From positions 62,001 through 126,000 of the forward strand of contig NZ_JAKUVC010000010.1 of NCBI RefSeq assembly GCF_026781265.1: a DNA stretch of 64,000 nucleotides, read 5' to 3'. Shown one piece after another: positions 17,649-25,920 of this stretch (position 1 is its first letter; each line of letters starts with the position of its first letter). The DNA is from Streptococcus sanguinis (GTDB lineage: Bacteria > Bacillota > Bacilli > Lactobacillales > Streptococcaceae). Below the pieces are notes generated by a model. The model searched no databases. It saw nothing but the letters and a program-made list of their open reading frames with translations, and had not been told where the DNA came from. A program made the translations under genes and the position numbers.

Positions 17649-17676
17649 CCATAAGATAAGAATTCTTATCTTATGG
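17649..17676. repeat. Perfect 28-bp palindrome
   Basis: CCATAAGATAAG, central AATT, CTTATCTTATGG. Read on the minus strand it is followed by TTTTTCTTTTT, so it could terminate antisense transcription; on the plus strand it would be a stable hairpin in the pil leader. Confidence 0.7.
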
Positions 17677-17697
17677 CACTGGCTGCTTGATGATTCG

Positions 17698-17731
17698 GGT
17701 TAAACCAACTTCACACACACACGGTTTAACC
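17698..17731. repeat. Hairpin in the pil leader
   Basis: GGTTAAACC (17698-17706) pairs perfectly with GGTTTAACC (17723-17731) around a 16-base CA-rich loop. Confidence 0.6.
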
Positions 17732-18107
17732 TGCATCTAAAAGCATGAGAAACTTTGCAAGAGAACTTGCTTTGTATAGTATTTAAGAACGCAAGAACAA
17801 ATGTTTTTGGCATCTGCTTTTTTGCGCCCCTTTTGACAAATCTAAAACGACCCTTATCAATCTTAGGATTGATTTAAGGATTGTTTACTAGGTTTATCAA
17901 ATAGAGATATTGCTTAAAGCATCTAACTTAAAACATTAAGTTTGGTTCTATTGGTAAATTTTCCATGTACTAGCCTAACTTAAAAAGCTTAAAGAAACCT
18001 TAAAGGAATCTTTAAGCGAGGGAGATTTTTTTAAGAAAGCTGTTATCTATTAACGCATAGAAAGAATTGAAGGATTTTTACAAAAAAATCACAGACAGGA
18101 GAAACAA

Positions 18108-19790
18108 ATGGCACTAATCGCTATATTGGTTCAATTCAATCTGATAACGGCAGCTCAAAAAGAAGAAATTCTTCAAGATATGCCACAATCAAACATGCAG
18201 TTAGAGAGATATCTAATCAGCAAGGGCTATGTGACAGAAGAAGATATGCTGAAAGTCATGAGTTACTATTATCGTGTACCTCATGTCAATCTATCACAGT
18301 TTGTGATAGAAAAGGAAGCTGTCGAGAAGGTTTCAGAAAAAGTTGCTAAACGTCATGGATTGATTCCGATCTCTTTCACAGATGGAGAAGAGGGAGAAGA
18401 ACCCAAGTTAGTAGTTGCGATGGCAGACCCAAGCAACTATATCGCCCTAGATGACGTTAAAATCGTTTCTAAGATGGCGGTAGAACCTTATGTAACTTTT
18501 CGGGATGATATTGAGAAGTATATCGATCAATACTATTCCAAAGGAGAAGAAGCCCAACAGGCAGCGACCGAAATCGAAGGTTTTAATGTGGATGAAGAGA
18601 TCATCGAAGAAGATCTCGAAATCAAAAACGCTCCGGTTGTACGTTTGATTGACTCGATTATCAGTCAGGCAATCAAGACGCGGACCAGCGATATCCATAT
18701 TGAACCCTTTGAAAAAGTTGTTCGTGTTCGTTTCCGGGTTGACGGAACCTTGGTGGAAAACATGCAGTTGAAAGCCAATGCTCACTCAGCCATTGCGACA
18801 CGGATTAAGATCATGAGTGGTCTGGACATCGCTGAGCGGCGGATTCCTCAGGATGGACGGATTGAGACAACCATCGACGGCAAAGAAGTCGACATGCGGG
18901 TTTCAGTCTTGCCTACTGTATTCGGTGAAAAAATCGTTATTCGGATTTTGAGCCGGAACGCAACCCTCCTCAGTAAAGAGGAACTGGGATTCTCGCCAAC
19001 CAATCAGAAGCTCTTTGAAGATATTCTTAAGGCTCCAGAAGGCATTATCTTGCTGACTGGTCCTACGGGAAGCGGAAAGACAACCACTCTCTACACAGCG
19101 CTCCGTGAGCTCAATGATGTAGGAAAAAATATCATCACCGTTGAAGATCCGGTTGAATACCGATTGGAAGGGGTCAACCAAGTTCAGGTAAATAACAAAG
19201 CTGGACTGACCTTCGCGAGTGGTTTGAGAAGTATCCTGCGTCAGGACCCGGACATCGTTCTCTTGGGGGAAATTCGGGACGAAGAGACAGCTAGTATCGC
19301 GGTTCGGGCCGCTATCACTGGTCACGTCGTTCTCTCGACTATCCACACCAATGACACAGCTAGTACAGTCAACCGTTTGGTCGATATGGGCATCAAGCCT
19401 TATCTAGTCTCAACGGCGACTGTCGGTATTATCGCACAGCGCTTGATTAAGCGCATCTGTCCTAAGTGTAAGACTGAATATACTGTAGAAACAAATGAAC
19501 ATGCAGGTATCGGTATTCACAAGGGAGACACCTTGTATCGCGGACGCGGCTGCAACTACTGCAGCGGTACGGGATACTATGGACGTATAGCTATCCACGA
19601 AATCATGGCGGTGACACGGGAGATTAAATCACTAATTAATGATGGTGGAACAACAGCACAGCTTCGAGCAGAAGCTAAGAAAAATGGTATGCGAGACTTG
19701 GCGGAGGAGGCCATTGATATCGCAAAACAGGGGACTACAACGATTGAAGAAGCAATGAAGATTGCCTTTAGTCTAGAAGGGGAAGTTTAG
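18108..19790 (+). CDS. pilF: Type IV pilus assembly ATPase PilF (PilB/GspE family)
   Basis: 560 residues. The N-terminal 150 residues form the MshEN/T2SSE-N region (LERYLISKGYVTEEDM), then the motor domain with Walker A GPTGSGKTTT near residue 318, Asp box VEDPVEYRLEG, Walker B DIVLLGEIRDEETA, His box STIHTNDTAS, and a late zinc finger CPKCKTEY...CNYCSGTGY. The hexameric ATPase drives pilin polymerisation through the platform protein PilG. First gene of the locus, after AGGAG; only one base separates it from pilT. Confidence 0.97.
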   Translation: MALIAILVQFNLITAAQKEEILQDMPQSNMQLERYLISKGYVTEEDMLKVMSYYYRVPHVNLSQFVIEKEAVEKVSEKVAKRHGLIPISFTDGEEGEEPKLVVAMADPSNYIALDDVKIVSKMAVEPYVTFRDDIEKYIDQYYSKGEEAQQAATEIEGFNVDEEIIEEDLEIKNAPVVRLIDSIISQAIKTRTSDIHIEPFEKVVRVRFRVDGTLVENMQLKANAHSAIATRIKIMSGLDIAERRIPQDGRIETTIDGKEVDMRVSVLPTVFGEKIVIRILSRNATLLSKEELGFSPTNQKLFEDILKAPEGIILLTGPTGSGKTTTLYTALRELNDVGKNIITVEDPVEYRLEGVNQVQVNNKAGLTFASGLRSILRQDPDIVLLGEIRDEETASIAVRAAITGHVVLSTIHTNDTASTVNRLVDMGIKPYLVSTATVGIIAQRLIKRICPKCKTEYTVETNEHAGIGIHKGDTLYRGRGCNYCSGTGYYGRIAIHEIMAVTREIKSLINDGGTTAQLRAEAKKNGMRDLAEEAIDIAKQGTTTIEEAMKIAFSLEGEV

Positions 19791-19791
19791 G

Positions 19792-20856
19792 ATGAATTTG
19801 GATGAGTTAATTAAGCAGGCGATTGAAGCGGGTGCATCAGATATCCACTTCACGGTTGGCGCTGAGCCAACCATGCGTCTGCACGGGAGGTTAACACAAC
19901 TCAACAATACAATTTTGACCAACGAAGACACGGTTCGCTTCACCAAGCATATTTTAAATGAGAAGCAGATTGCTCATCTTTTAGAAGTCGGTGAAGTGGA
20001 CTGTGCCTACGAGGTCGATAATGGCTATCGCTTGCGGGTCAATATCTTTAAGCAGAAAAACAACTGTGGGATTGCCTTGCGGGTCATTCCCAAGGATATT
20101 CCATCTATGGAATCTCTGGGATTGCCACCAGTTATCAAAAAGCTAGCTGAGAAACGCCGGGGGCTGATATTGGTTACCGGACCAACAGGAAGCGGAAAGT
20201 CAACGACCCTGGCAACCATGATCAACTACATGAACAGCTTGCGGGATGAGCACATCATCACGATTGAAGATCCGATCGAGTACATGCACACGCATAATAA
20301 GTGCTTGGTCAACCAGCGTGAGCTGGGAGCGGATACGCAGAGCTTCGGCAATGCCCTCCGCGGTGCACTTCGTCAGGACCCGGATGTCATCCTAGTCGGT
20401 GAGATGCGGGATAAGGAAACGATTGAAATCGCCTTGCGTGCGGCGGAAACAGGTCACTTAGTCCTGTCAACTCTCCACACGGTCGGTGCCGTAAACACCA
20501 TGGACCGGATTATCGACGTATTTCCAGCCGAGCAGCAGGAGCAGATCCGTGTGCAGCTTTCAGCCGTTATGGAAGGGGTTGTATCGCAGCAGCTTATGCG
20601 TACAGCGACTGGCAAGGGTCGTGTGGCTGCCTTTGAAATCATGCTGGGAACACCCGCTATTCGCAACCTCATTCGCGAAGGGAAGACCCACCAGCTGCTG
20701 ACGCCAATCCAAACGGGGGCTCAGCTAGGTATGATTACCATGGACACTTCGCTCATGGGACTCTACCGTCGCAATGTCATCGATCAGAGAACGCTGCTGT
20801 CCTACTCAGTGGATCGCGCTCAAGTTGAAAAATCCCTAGGAATAGTGGGGTACTAG
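19792..20856 (+). CDS. pilT: Type IV pilus retraction ATPase PilT
   Basis: 354 residues, normal length. Walker A GPTGSGKSTTLATM near residue 129, Asp box IEDPIEYMH, Walker B DPDVILVGEMRDKETIE, His box STLHTVGA, and the C-terminal AIRNLIREGKTHQL helix that marks PilT rather than PilB motors. PilT depolymerises pili, producing pulling force and twitching motility. Starts with its own GGGGAAG ribosome site in the end of pilF. Confidence 0.97.
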   Translation: MNLDELIKQAIEAGASDIHFTVGAEPTMRLHGRLTQLNNTILTNEDTVRFTKHILNEKQIAHLLEVGEVDCAYEVDNGYRLRVNIFKQKNNCGIALRVIPKDIPSMESLGLPPVIKKLAEKRRGLILVTGPTGSGKSTTLATMINYMNSLRDEHIITIEDPIEYMHTHNKCLVNQRELGADTQSFGNALRGALRQDPDVILVGEMRDKETIEIALRAAETGHLVLSTLHTVGAVNTMDRIIDVFPAEQQEQIRVQLSAVMEGVVSQQLMRTATGKGRVAAFEIMLGTPAIRNLIREGKTHQLLTPIQTGAQLGMITMDTSLMGLYRRNVIDQRTLLSYSVDRAQVEKSLGIVGY

Positions 20857-20859
20857 AGC

Positions 20860-22086
20860 ATGACAATATATGTTTGTAAATACCTCGACACTAGGCAAGG
20901 GGTCGTCACACTAGAGGTGGACGCTCCTAACCGGACAGATGCCGTCAATCGGATCCGTCTCAAAGGGAAGCCAATCAGTGTCGAAGAAAAGGTCATGGGC
21001 TCTAAGGAGATCCACCTTTTCCAAAGCAAGAAGATCAAGCTCAAGGACATATCGCTCTTCTGTAAGCAGATGTCGGTTATGCTGGAGTCGGGGATTCCCC
21101 TCAATAATGCAGTGGATATCCTAGAGCAACAGGCTACTTCAAAGAATCTCAAGTCTAGTCTTAAAATCGTCAGCAAGAGCCTAAAAGAAGGTAGTCAGCT
21201 GTCCAAGGCCATGCTGGATCAGGAAGGGATGTTTCCCGATCTCCTGATCCGTATGGTGCAGGCCGGTGAAAAGACTGGTAAGCTGGATGAGGTGCTGGAA
21301 AAGATGTCTGAGCACTATACTAAAGAGCTCAAGACCAGCCGCCAGATTCGCGGAGCTATGATCTATCCCGCAGTCCTAGCCTTTCTAGCTGTGGCCGCAG
21401 TCTTGGCCCTGCTCTATGTCGTTATCCCTAGCTTCTCAGGAATCTTTGAGCAGAGTGGGATGGACATGCCGCTGCCGACGCGTATCGTCCTAGCAGCTAG
21501 TAACTTTGTCCGCTCTTACTGGTATATCCTCTTCGGTGTGACGGGGATTCTGGTCTTCCTCTTCCTGCGCTATCGCAGCACAGAAGCAGGACGTTACCAG
21601 CTAGATCGACTTAAGCTTTGGCTACCGGTCATCAAGGGGCCAATGCAGAAGATTGTTACTGCTCGCTTTGCCAGCACCTTGGCTATCCTGACTAGTGCAG
21701 GTATTCCTCTGGTCGAGGCTATTGAGTCTGCTGCTGCGACAACCAACAACGCTGTCGTCATTGAAAAGATGAAGATCGCTAATGAAGGTCTGCAAAAAGG
21801 GGAACGTCTGACAGGGATGATTACCGCAACCGGTCTCTTCCCGCCTATGATGCTCTCGATGGTCAAGATCGGTGAGGAGTCTGGGTCTCTGGAGTCCATG
21901 CTGGTCAAGACATCCGATTATTATGAAGAAGAGCTTGAAACAGCTATTAAGCAACTGCTCTCACTCTTGGAGCCAGCCATGATCATCGTCATGGGGGTTA
22001 TCATCGGTGGTATCGTAGCCTCTGTCATGCTGCCAATGTTTGAGCTTGCTCACGCTGTGGATGCAGGATCTGGAGTTGACCAGTAG
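20860..22086 (+). CDS. pilG: Type IV pilus platform protein PilG (PilC/GspF family)
   Basis: 408 residues with two T2SSF domains (about 60-185 and 270-390), each with the ISLFCKQMSVMLESGIPL / RFASTLAILTSAGIPLVEA pattern, and three membrane helices. It sits in the cytoplasmic membrane and transmits rotation or strain from PilF and PilT to the growing pilus. It is called PilG in Neisseria and S. sanguinis nomenclature and PilC in Pseudomonas. Three bases follow pilT. Confidence 0.96.
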   Translation: MTIYVCKYLDTRQGVVTLEVDAPNRTDAVNRIRLKGKPISVEEKVMGSKEIHLFQSKKIKLKDISLFCKQMSVMLESGIPLNNAVDILEQQATSKNLKSSLKIVSKSLKEGSQLSKAMLDQEGMFPDLLIRMVQAGEKTGKLDEVLEKMSEHYTKELKTSRQIRGAMIYPAVLAFLAVAAVLALLYVVIPSFSGIFEQSGMDMPLPTRIVLAASNFVRSYWYILFGVTGILVFLFLRYRSTEAGRYQLDRLKLWLPVIKGPMQKIVTARFASTLAILTSAGIPLVEAIESAAATTNNAVVIEKMKIANEGLQKGERLTGMITATGLFPPMMLSMVKIGEESGSLESMLVKTSDYYEEELETAIKQLLSLLEPAMIIVMGVIIGGIVASVMLPMFELAHAVDAGSGVDQ

Positions 22087-22159
22087 GAAGGCGCTTCAGA
22101 AAAGTTTAGGAGATGGCAGGGCAACTGCTCTGCACAAAAAGTTAGGAAATCGTTCTGAT

Positions 22160-22213
22160 GCTGGGAGTTTGTAGGGTCTCCCAGCTAGGAACAAAACAAA
22201 TGCCCCTGTGGGC
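22160..22213 (+). promoter_or_regulatory. Two hairpins in the pilG-pilE interval
   Basis: GCTGGGAG (22160-22167) pairs with CTCCCAGC (22178-22185), and GCCC-CTGT-GGGC lies at 22202-22213. Neither has a T run, so they look like mRNA processing or stability elements ahead of the major pilin gene. Confidence 0.55.
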
Positions 22214-22255
22214 GAAAATAGTAAAAATTGTGAAAAAATAGGAGATCTATTCAAA

Positions 22256-22720
22256 ATGTTAAACAAATTGCAAAAGTTCCGTCAGGACTTGAAGAAAAAA
22301 GGTAAAGGTTTTACCTTGGTTGAGTTAATCGTGGTAATTATCATTATCGCTATCATTGCAGCTGTAGCTATCCCAGCTATCACTTCCTTCCAAGATAACG
22401 CTCGTAAGAGCCGTATCCAGTCTGAACACCGTGAATTGGTATCAGCTATCCAGTCTTATATCGGAGCGCAAGATGATCCATCAAATCCAACCTCACCTAC
22501 GCTTCAGGATTTAGCGCCATACATTTCGAAAAATGCTGCTAAAAAAGATGCGTCTACCCTTGTAGAAAGTTTGGCTAAGAATGGTAAGGATTCAGCACAT
22601 ACTATTAGTGGTACCAAGCTGACTTCAACCTTTATTCCATCTGGTAAAACTGCTGCTACTGATAGTGGAGCTAAAACTTGGGAATACGACTGGTCATCAG
22701 CTGGTGTGAATGCTAACTAG
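22256..22720 (+). CDS. pilE1: Major type IV pilin, copy 1
   Basis: 154 residues from ATG 22256, with GGAG eleven bases upstream; a start farther upstream at 22208 lacks support and the third copy begins at the equivalent ATG. Class III leader of 18 residues ending KGKG, cleavage expected before Phe19 in GFTLVELIVV, with the conserved Glu at position 5 of the mature protein. The next 20 residues form the hydrophobic polymerising helix. The globular part ends KTWEYDWSSAGVNAN. It differs from copy 3 by two residues only. The number 1 follows the S. sanguinis convention of pilE1/pilE2 and is tentative. Confidence 0.93.
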   Translation: MLNKLQKFRQDLKKKGKGFTLVELIVVIIIIAIIAAVAIPAITSFQDNARKSRIQSEHRELVSAIQSYIGAQDDPSNPTSPTLQDLAPYISKNAAKKDASTLVESLAKNGKDSAHTISGTKLTSTFIPSGKTAATDSGAKTWEYDWSSAGVNAN

Positions 22721-22817
22721 GTATAACCCGTCTAGTTAGGCTATTTAAAAAAGTGGTAATACTTATCAAATCATCTAAGAAAAGATGAATTAAAACCCTA
22801 CATTTGAGAGATATTAA

Positions 22818-22838
22818 AAAGGCTGCTCAGCAGCCTTT
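22818..22838 (+). promoter_or_regulatory. Hairpin between pilin copies 1 and 2
   Basis: AAAGGCTGC (22818-22826), TCA, GCAGCCTTT (22830-22838): a perfect nine-pair stem. It is followed by only TAT, so a partial terminator or 3'-end stabiliser. Confidence 0.65.
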
Positions 22839-22862
22839 ATGAAAAAGAATTAGGAGAAGTTA

Positions 22863-23321
22863 GTGCGAAATAAATTGCAAAAATTTCATCATAATTTGAA
22901 GAAAAAAAACAAAGGTTTCACCCTCGTTGAGTTGATTGTGGTCATCATCATTATCGCGATTATCACAGCTGTAGCAGTTCCGGCCCTCACTTCTTTCCAA
23001 GATAACGCACGTCGTTCGCGTATTCAATCGGAACATCGTGAGTTAGCAACTGCGATTCAGTCTTATATCGGATCACAGGATGACCCAGAAACTGTAAAGT
23101 CAATTACAATGGAGCAATTGGCCCCATATATTTCTAAAAATTCCAAAGGTGACTCAACTAAAATTGTAGATGCTCTCGCTAAGAATGATAAGGAGCCGGC
23201 TCATAAAATTGATGGAACAACCTTGGTTTCAACCTTCCATCCCTCAGGTGCTGGCTCTAGTAAAACCAAGGATAAAACGTGGCTTTACGATTGGAGATAT
23301 AGTGGTTCCAATACCAACTAA
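22863..23321 (+). CDS. pilE: Major-type pilin, divergent copy 2
   Basis: 152 residues, GTG start at 22863 behind TAGGAGAAG. The leader is shorter in basic pattern (RNKLQKFHHNLKKKNKG) and the polymerising helix is nearly that of the other copies (GFTLVELIVVIIIIAIITAV), with Glu5. The globular half differs clearly: QSYIGSQDDPETVKSITMEQ, then DWRYSGSNTN. It therefore could form a heteropolymer with copies 1 and 3, as reported for PilE1 and PilE2 in S. sanguinis. A GTG start and weaker site may lower its amount. Confidence 0.9.
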   Translation: MRNKLQKFHHNLKKKNKGFTLVELIVVIIIIAIITAVAVPALTSFQDNARRSRIQSEHRELATAIQSYIGSQDDPETVKSITMEQLAPYISKNSKGDSTKIVDALAKNDKEPAHKIDGTTLVSTFHPSGAGSSKTKDKTWLYDWRYSGSNTN

Positions 23322-23396
23322 CCTAAAATAGTTTTAAAAATTAAGCTGACATTCAGCGAAAACAAAGATAAAAAGAAAATAGGAGATCTATTCAAA

Positions 23397-23861
23397 ATGT
23401 TAAACAAATTGCAAAAATTCCGTCAGGATTTGAAGAAAAAAGGTAAAGGTTTTACCTTGGTTGAGTTGATCGTGGTAATTATCATTATCGCTATCATTGC
23501 AGCCGTAGCGATTCCAGCTATCACTTCCTTCCAAGATAACGCGCGTAAGAGCCGTATCCAATCTGAACACCGTGAATTGGTATCAGCTATCCAGTCTTAT
23601 ATCGGAGCGCAAGATGATCCATCAAATCCAACCTCACCTACGCTTCAGGATTTAGCGCCATATATTTCGAAAAATGCTGCTAAAAAAGATGCGTCTACCC
23701 TTGTAGAAAGCTTGGCTAAGAATGGTAAGGATTCAGCACATACTATTAGTGGTACTAAGCTGACTTCGACCTTTATCCCAGCTGGTAAAACTTCTGCTAC
23801 TGATAGTGGAGCTAAAACTTGGGAATACGACTGGTCATCGGCTGGTGTAAATGCTAACTAG
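23397..23861 (+). CDS. pilE2: Major type IV pilin, copy 3
   Basis: 154 residues, nearly identical to copy 1: only Ser/Ala and Ala/Ser exchanges in FIPAGKTSATD, plus scattered synonymous changes in the 5' half. The identity also covers about 20 bases ahead of the ATG including AATAGGAGATCT. Such similarity on both sides of a divergent copy points to recent duplication or gene conversion. Same class III leader cleaved at Gly18. The numbering is tentative; strain 2908 is described with two pilE genes, whereas three are present here. Confidence 0.92.
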   Translation: MLNKLQKFRQDLKKKGKGFTLVELIVVIIIIAIIAAVAIPAITSFQDNARKSRIQSEHRELVSAIQSYIGAQDDPSNPTSPTLQDLAPYISKNAAKKDASTLVESLAKNGKDSAHTISGTKLTSTFIPAGKTSATDSGAKTWEYDWSSAGVNAN

Positions 23862-23876
23862 AGATAATTTCTCTAC

Positions 23877-23898
23877 TCCGACTGCTTCGGCAGTCGGA
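23877..23898 (+). promoter_or_regulatory. UUCG-capped hairpin after pilin copy 3
   Basis: TCCGACTGC (23877-23885), TTCG, GCAGTCGGA (23890-23898): a perfect nine-pair stem closed by the very stable C(UUCG)G tetraloop. Confidence 0.75.
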
Positions 23899-23903
23899 TA
23901 TTA

Positions 23904-23938
23904 CCAAAGTAGTTGTCAGGTTGTGACAACTATTTTGG
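23904..23938 (+). promoter_or_regulatory. Second hairpin between pilE and pilA
   Basis: CCAAAGTAGTTGTCA (23904-23918) pairs with TGACAACTATTTTGG (23924-23938), 15 pairs with one G-U. No T run follows. It may limit read-through from the abundant major pilin into the minor pilins. Confidence 0.7.
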
Positions 23939-23974
23939 CAATATCAAAAGTAGAAGTATTAGGAGAGTAATAAA

Positions 23975-24463
23975 ATGAAAGGAAAAAAAAGACAGGGTTC
24001 AACCTTGCCTATGGTTATTGTAACCATTGTGCTGCTTGTAGCTATGATTGGGATTCTAGCTTCTATCGTGGATACGGGGCAGACACAGACTCAGCGCATG
24101 TATAGCTATCTAAAAGCTAAGTATGTGGCAACATCTGGTTCACAGTTGGCATGGGGTGCGTATTTGGGGAACGGAGAGAGTTCACCATTATATAAGGAGT
24201 TTGCCCAGAGGGCTACTAGTCCATCTCCATCGACAGTGCCTGTTAAATCTACTCATACATTTAAAGATGGCGGTATAGCTGAGATTGAGATGAATGGAGA
24301 ACTAGACAAAGGGATACGTGGAGCTGAGAATTACTACATAACTATTAAATCTAAGTCAAAATTGGCTGGTAGTGATGATTATTATGAGCATGTCGTCGTT
24401 TTTAATTTTCAAACTAGAGGGATTCGCTCGGAAGAGGGGCATTTGAAATCGGCGAAAAAGTAA
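23975..24463 (+). CDS. pilA: Minor pilin PilA-like, lacking Glu5
   Basis: 162 residues. A short basic leader MKGKKRQG is followed by STLPMVIVTIVLLVAMIGIL, a pilin-type helix. Cleavage should follow Gly8, but the residue at mature position 5 is Met instead of Glu, and Pro is at position 4. Loss of Glu5 is typical of pilins that sit at the filament tip (the GspK-like position). The following part has one globular beta-rich domain. In S. sanguinis PilA is one of three minor pilins encoded just after pilE. AGGAGAG precedes the ATG. Confidence 0.85.
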   Translation: MKGKKRQGSTLPMVIVTIVLLVAMIGILASIVDTGQTQTQRMYSYLKAKYVATSGSQLAWGAYLGNGESSPLYKEFAQRATSPSPSTVPVKSTHTFKDGGIAEIEMNGELDKGIRGAENYYITIKSKSKLAGSDDYYEHVVVFNFQTRGIRSEEGHLKSAKK

Positions 24464-24483
24464 AAATGAAGTAGGTATAAAAG

Positions 24484-25908
24484 ATGAAACAATTACGAAA
24501 AGGTTTTACTTTAACCGAAATGATTATGGCTATCATGCTTATGAGTATGATAGCAGTGATTATTGGCGTTATATTTAATACTATGTTTTCTAGTCGAGAG
24601 TTAATCGAGCGCGAAGCTAGTATACAAGCGGAAATGCGAACTTCTATGCAGTATGTGGACCGAACTATTGGTAAGGCGACTTCAGTCTTTATCTTAGATG
24701 ATAGCAAATACAAAGGTAGTGATAAAGGATTGACTAAGGAGTGGAGCTATATTGGGCTATCTGAAGATGGGAAGAAAGTCAGAAATTATGTTTGGAATAA
24801 GGAAAAGCAGGGATGGGATATTAGTGATTTAGGCACTAAATCTTTATATGATATGAAGTTGAATTTAGTTTTCAAGACAGATGAATCATATAAGGATAAT
24901 CGTTTAGTTAGCTACAATTTAACTGGGAAGTATCCGCATTCGAACAATAAATTTTCTCTTGATACGGCTATTTCAGCACTAAACACCAAGCAAGTTTTTT
25001 CTAAAGTTGCTAAAGGGAAAAAAGGGATTGCTCTCGCTTATCGGAATGACCCTATTGAGGGTCAAATGAATGTGGCTATTTCTTTTATATTTGACACCTC
25101 GGGCTCTATGAGTAGAACGATGAAGGGTGGTTATTATAATGTAAAAGACGAAGATAGACGATATAGTATTCTTAGAAGAAATACAGAAATGCTGTTAGAT
25201 GATCTAGCACCTCTAGGAAATGTAAGTGTAAATCTAGTTGAATTCTCAACAACTGGAGCTTATGTCCAAGAAGAATTTTTAGATGTAGCTAGTAAAATGA
25301 CTGATATTAAAGAAAAAGTTAATAAACTTGGTGCAGCAGGTTATACAAACCCTGGTGATGGTCTTCGCTACGGCTTAGTTAGCCTGCAGAAGAATCCGGC
25401 TCAACTTAAATATGCAGTTCTATTGACAGACGGTGTGCCTAATGTTCGTACTATTGCACCAGGACATGGTGAGTATATACATATATATAGGAGTGGTGCG
25501 ATTATTCCTACAAGTAAAAATAAAATGTATAAAGAGAATTATCCAAATGATAAAGCTATTGGGGGAGGGTATAGTCCCCAAGAGGAAGATTTATCTGATG
25601 TTGTTGGGGCGAAAGGTAGTAAAGCTAATCACCACATTGTAGATGGAAATAAAGCTATGCCAGAAGCTGTCGTTTATCCCGGACACGTTGCACAAAAATT
25701 TGGAAAGGGCATTAAACGAATTAATGTTTTGGGGTTCTCCGCACTTGATGAGGAAAGAGCTTATGGTAATCAGATGACGGAAGGAATTAAAACGGCAGGA
25801 GTTGACGCAACTTATACAGATGTATTAGATTCAGAGGGACTCAAAAAAACATTTTCTGACATAAAAAAGCAGATTGAGCAAGATCTTTGGTTTGTTTCAG
25901 GCCCGTAG
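24484..25908 (+). CDS. pilB: Minor pilin PilB with von Willebrand A module
   Basis: 474 residues. Class III leader MKQLRKG, cleavage before Phe8 in GFTLTEM with Glu5 (Glu12). The first 200 residues are a pilin domain; then a vWA domain starts at IFDTSGSMS (Asp204), which gives the MIDAS metal site DxSxS, with TNPGDGLRYG and LLTDGVPNV as the remaining loops. In S. sanguinis this bimodular pilin is an adhesin binding host proteins such as fibronectin and fibrinogen. Its base composition is AT-richer than pilF-pilG. Twelve bases precede pilC. Confidence 0.93.
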   Translation: MKQLRKGFTLTEMIMAIMLMSMIAVIIGVIFNTMFSSRELIEREASIQAEMRTSMQYVDRTIGKATSVFILDDSKYKGSDKGLTKEWSYIGLSEDGKKVRNYVWNKEKQGWDISDLGTKSLYDMKLNLVFKTDESYKDNRLVSYNLTGKYPHSNNKFSLDTAISALNTKQVFSKVAKGKKGIALAYRNDPIEGQMNVAISFIFDTSGSMSRTMKGGYYNVKDEDRRYSILRRNTEMLLDDLAPLGNVSVNLVEFSTTGAYVQEEFLDVASKMTDIKEKVNKLGAAGYTNPGDGLRYGLVSLQKNPAQLKYAVLLTDGVPNVRTIAPGHGEYIHIYRSGAIIPTSKNKMYKENYPNDKAIGGGYSPQEEDLSDVVGAKGSKANHHIVDGNKAMPEAVVYPGHVAQKFGKGIKRINVLGFSALDEERAYGNQMTEGIKTAGVDATYTDVLDSEGLKKTFSDIKKQIEQDLWFVSGP

Positions 25909-25920
25909 AAAGGACAAAAT

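Larger units (their letters stand above)
16988..18107. other. Long intergenic region upstream of the pilus locus
   Basis: 1,120 AT-rich bases with no open frame that looks like a gene. It contains the exporter terminator (17016-17040), an inverted repeat TGCATTTT/AAAATGCA (17179-17215), two consensus sigma-A promoters (17222-17250 and 17535-17563), a candidate small RNA, a 28-bp palindrome, a GGTTAAACC hairpin, a short hairpin GCAAG-AGAA-CTTGC (17757-17770), and CTTAAAG/CTTTAAG repeats close to pilF. Confidence 0.75.
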
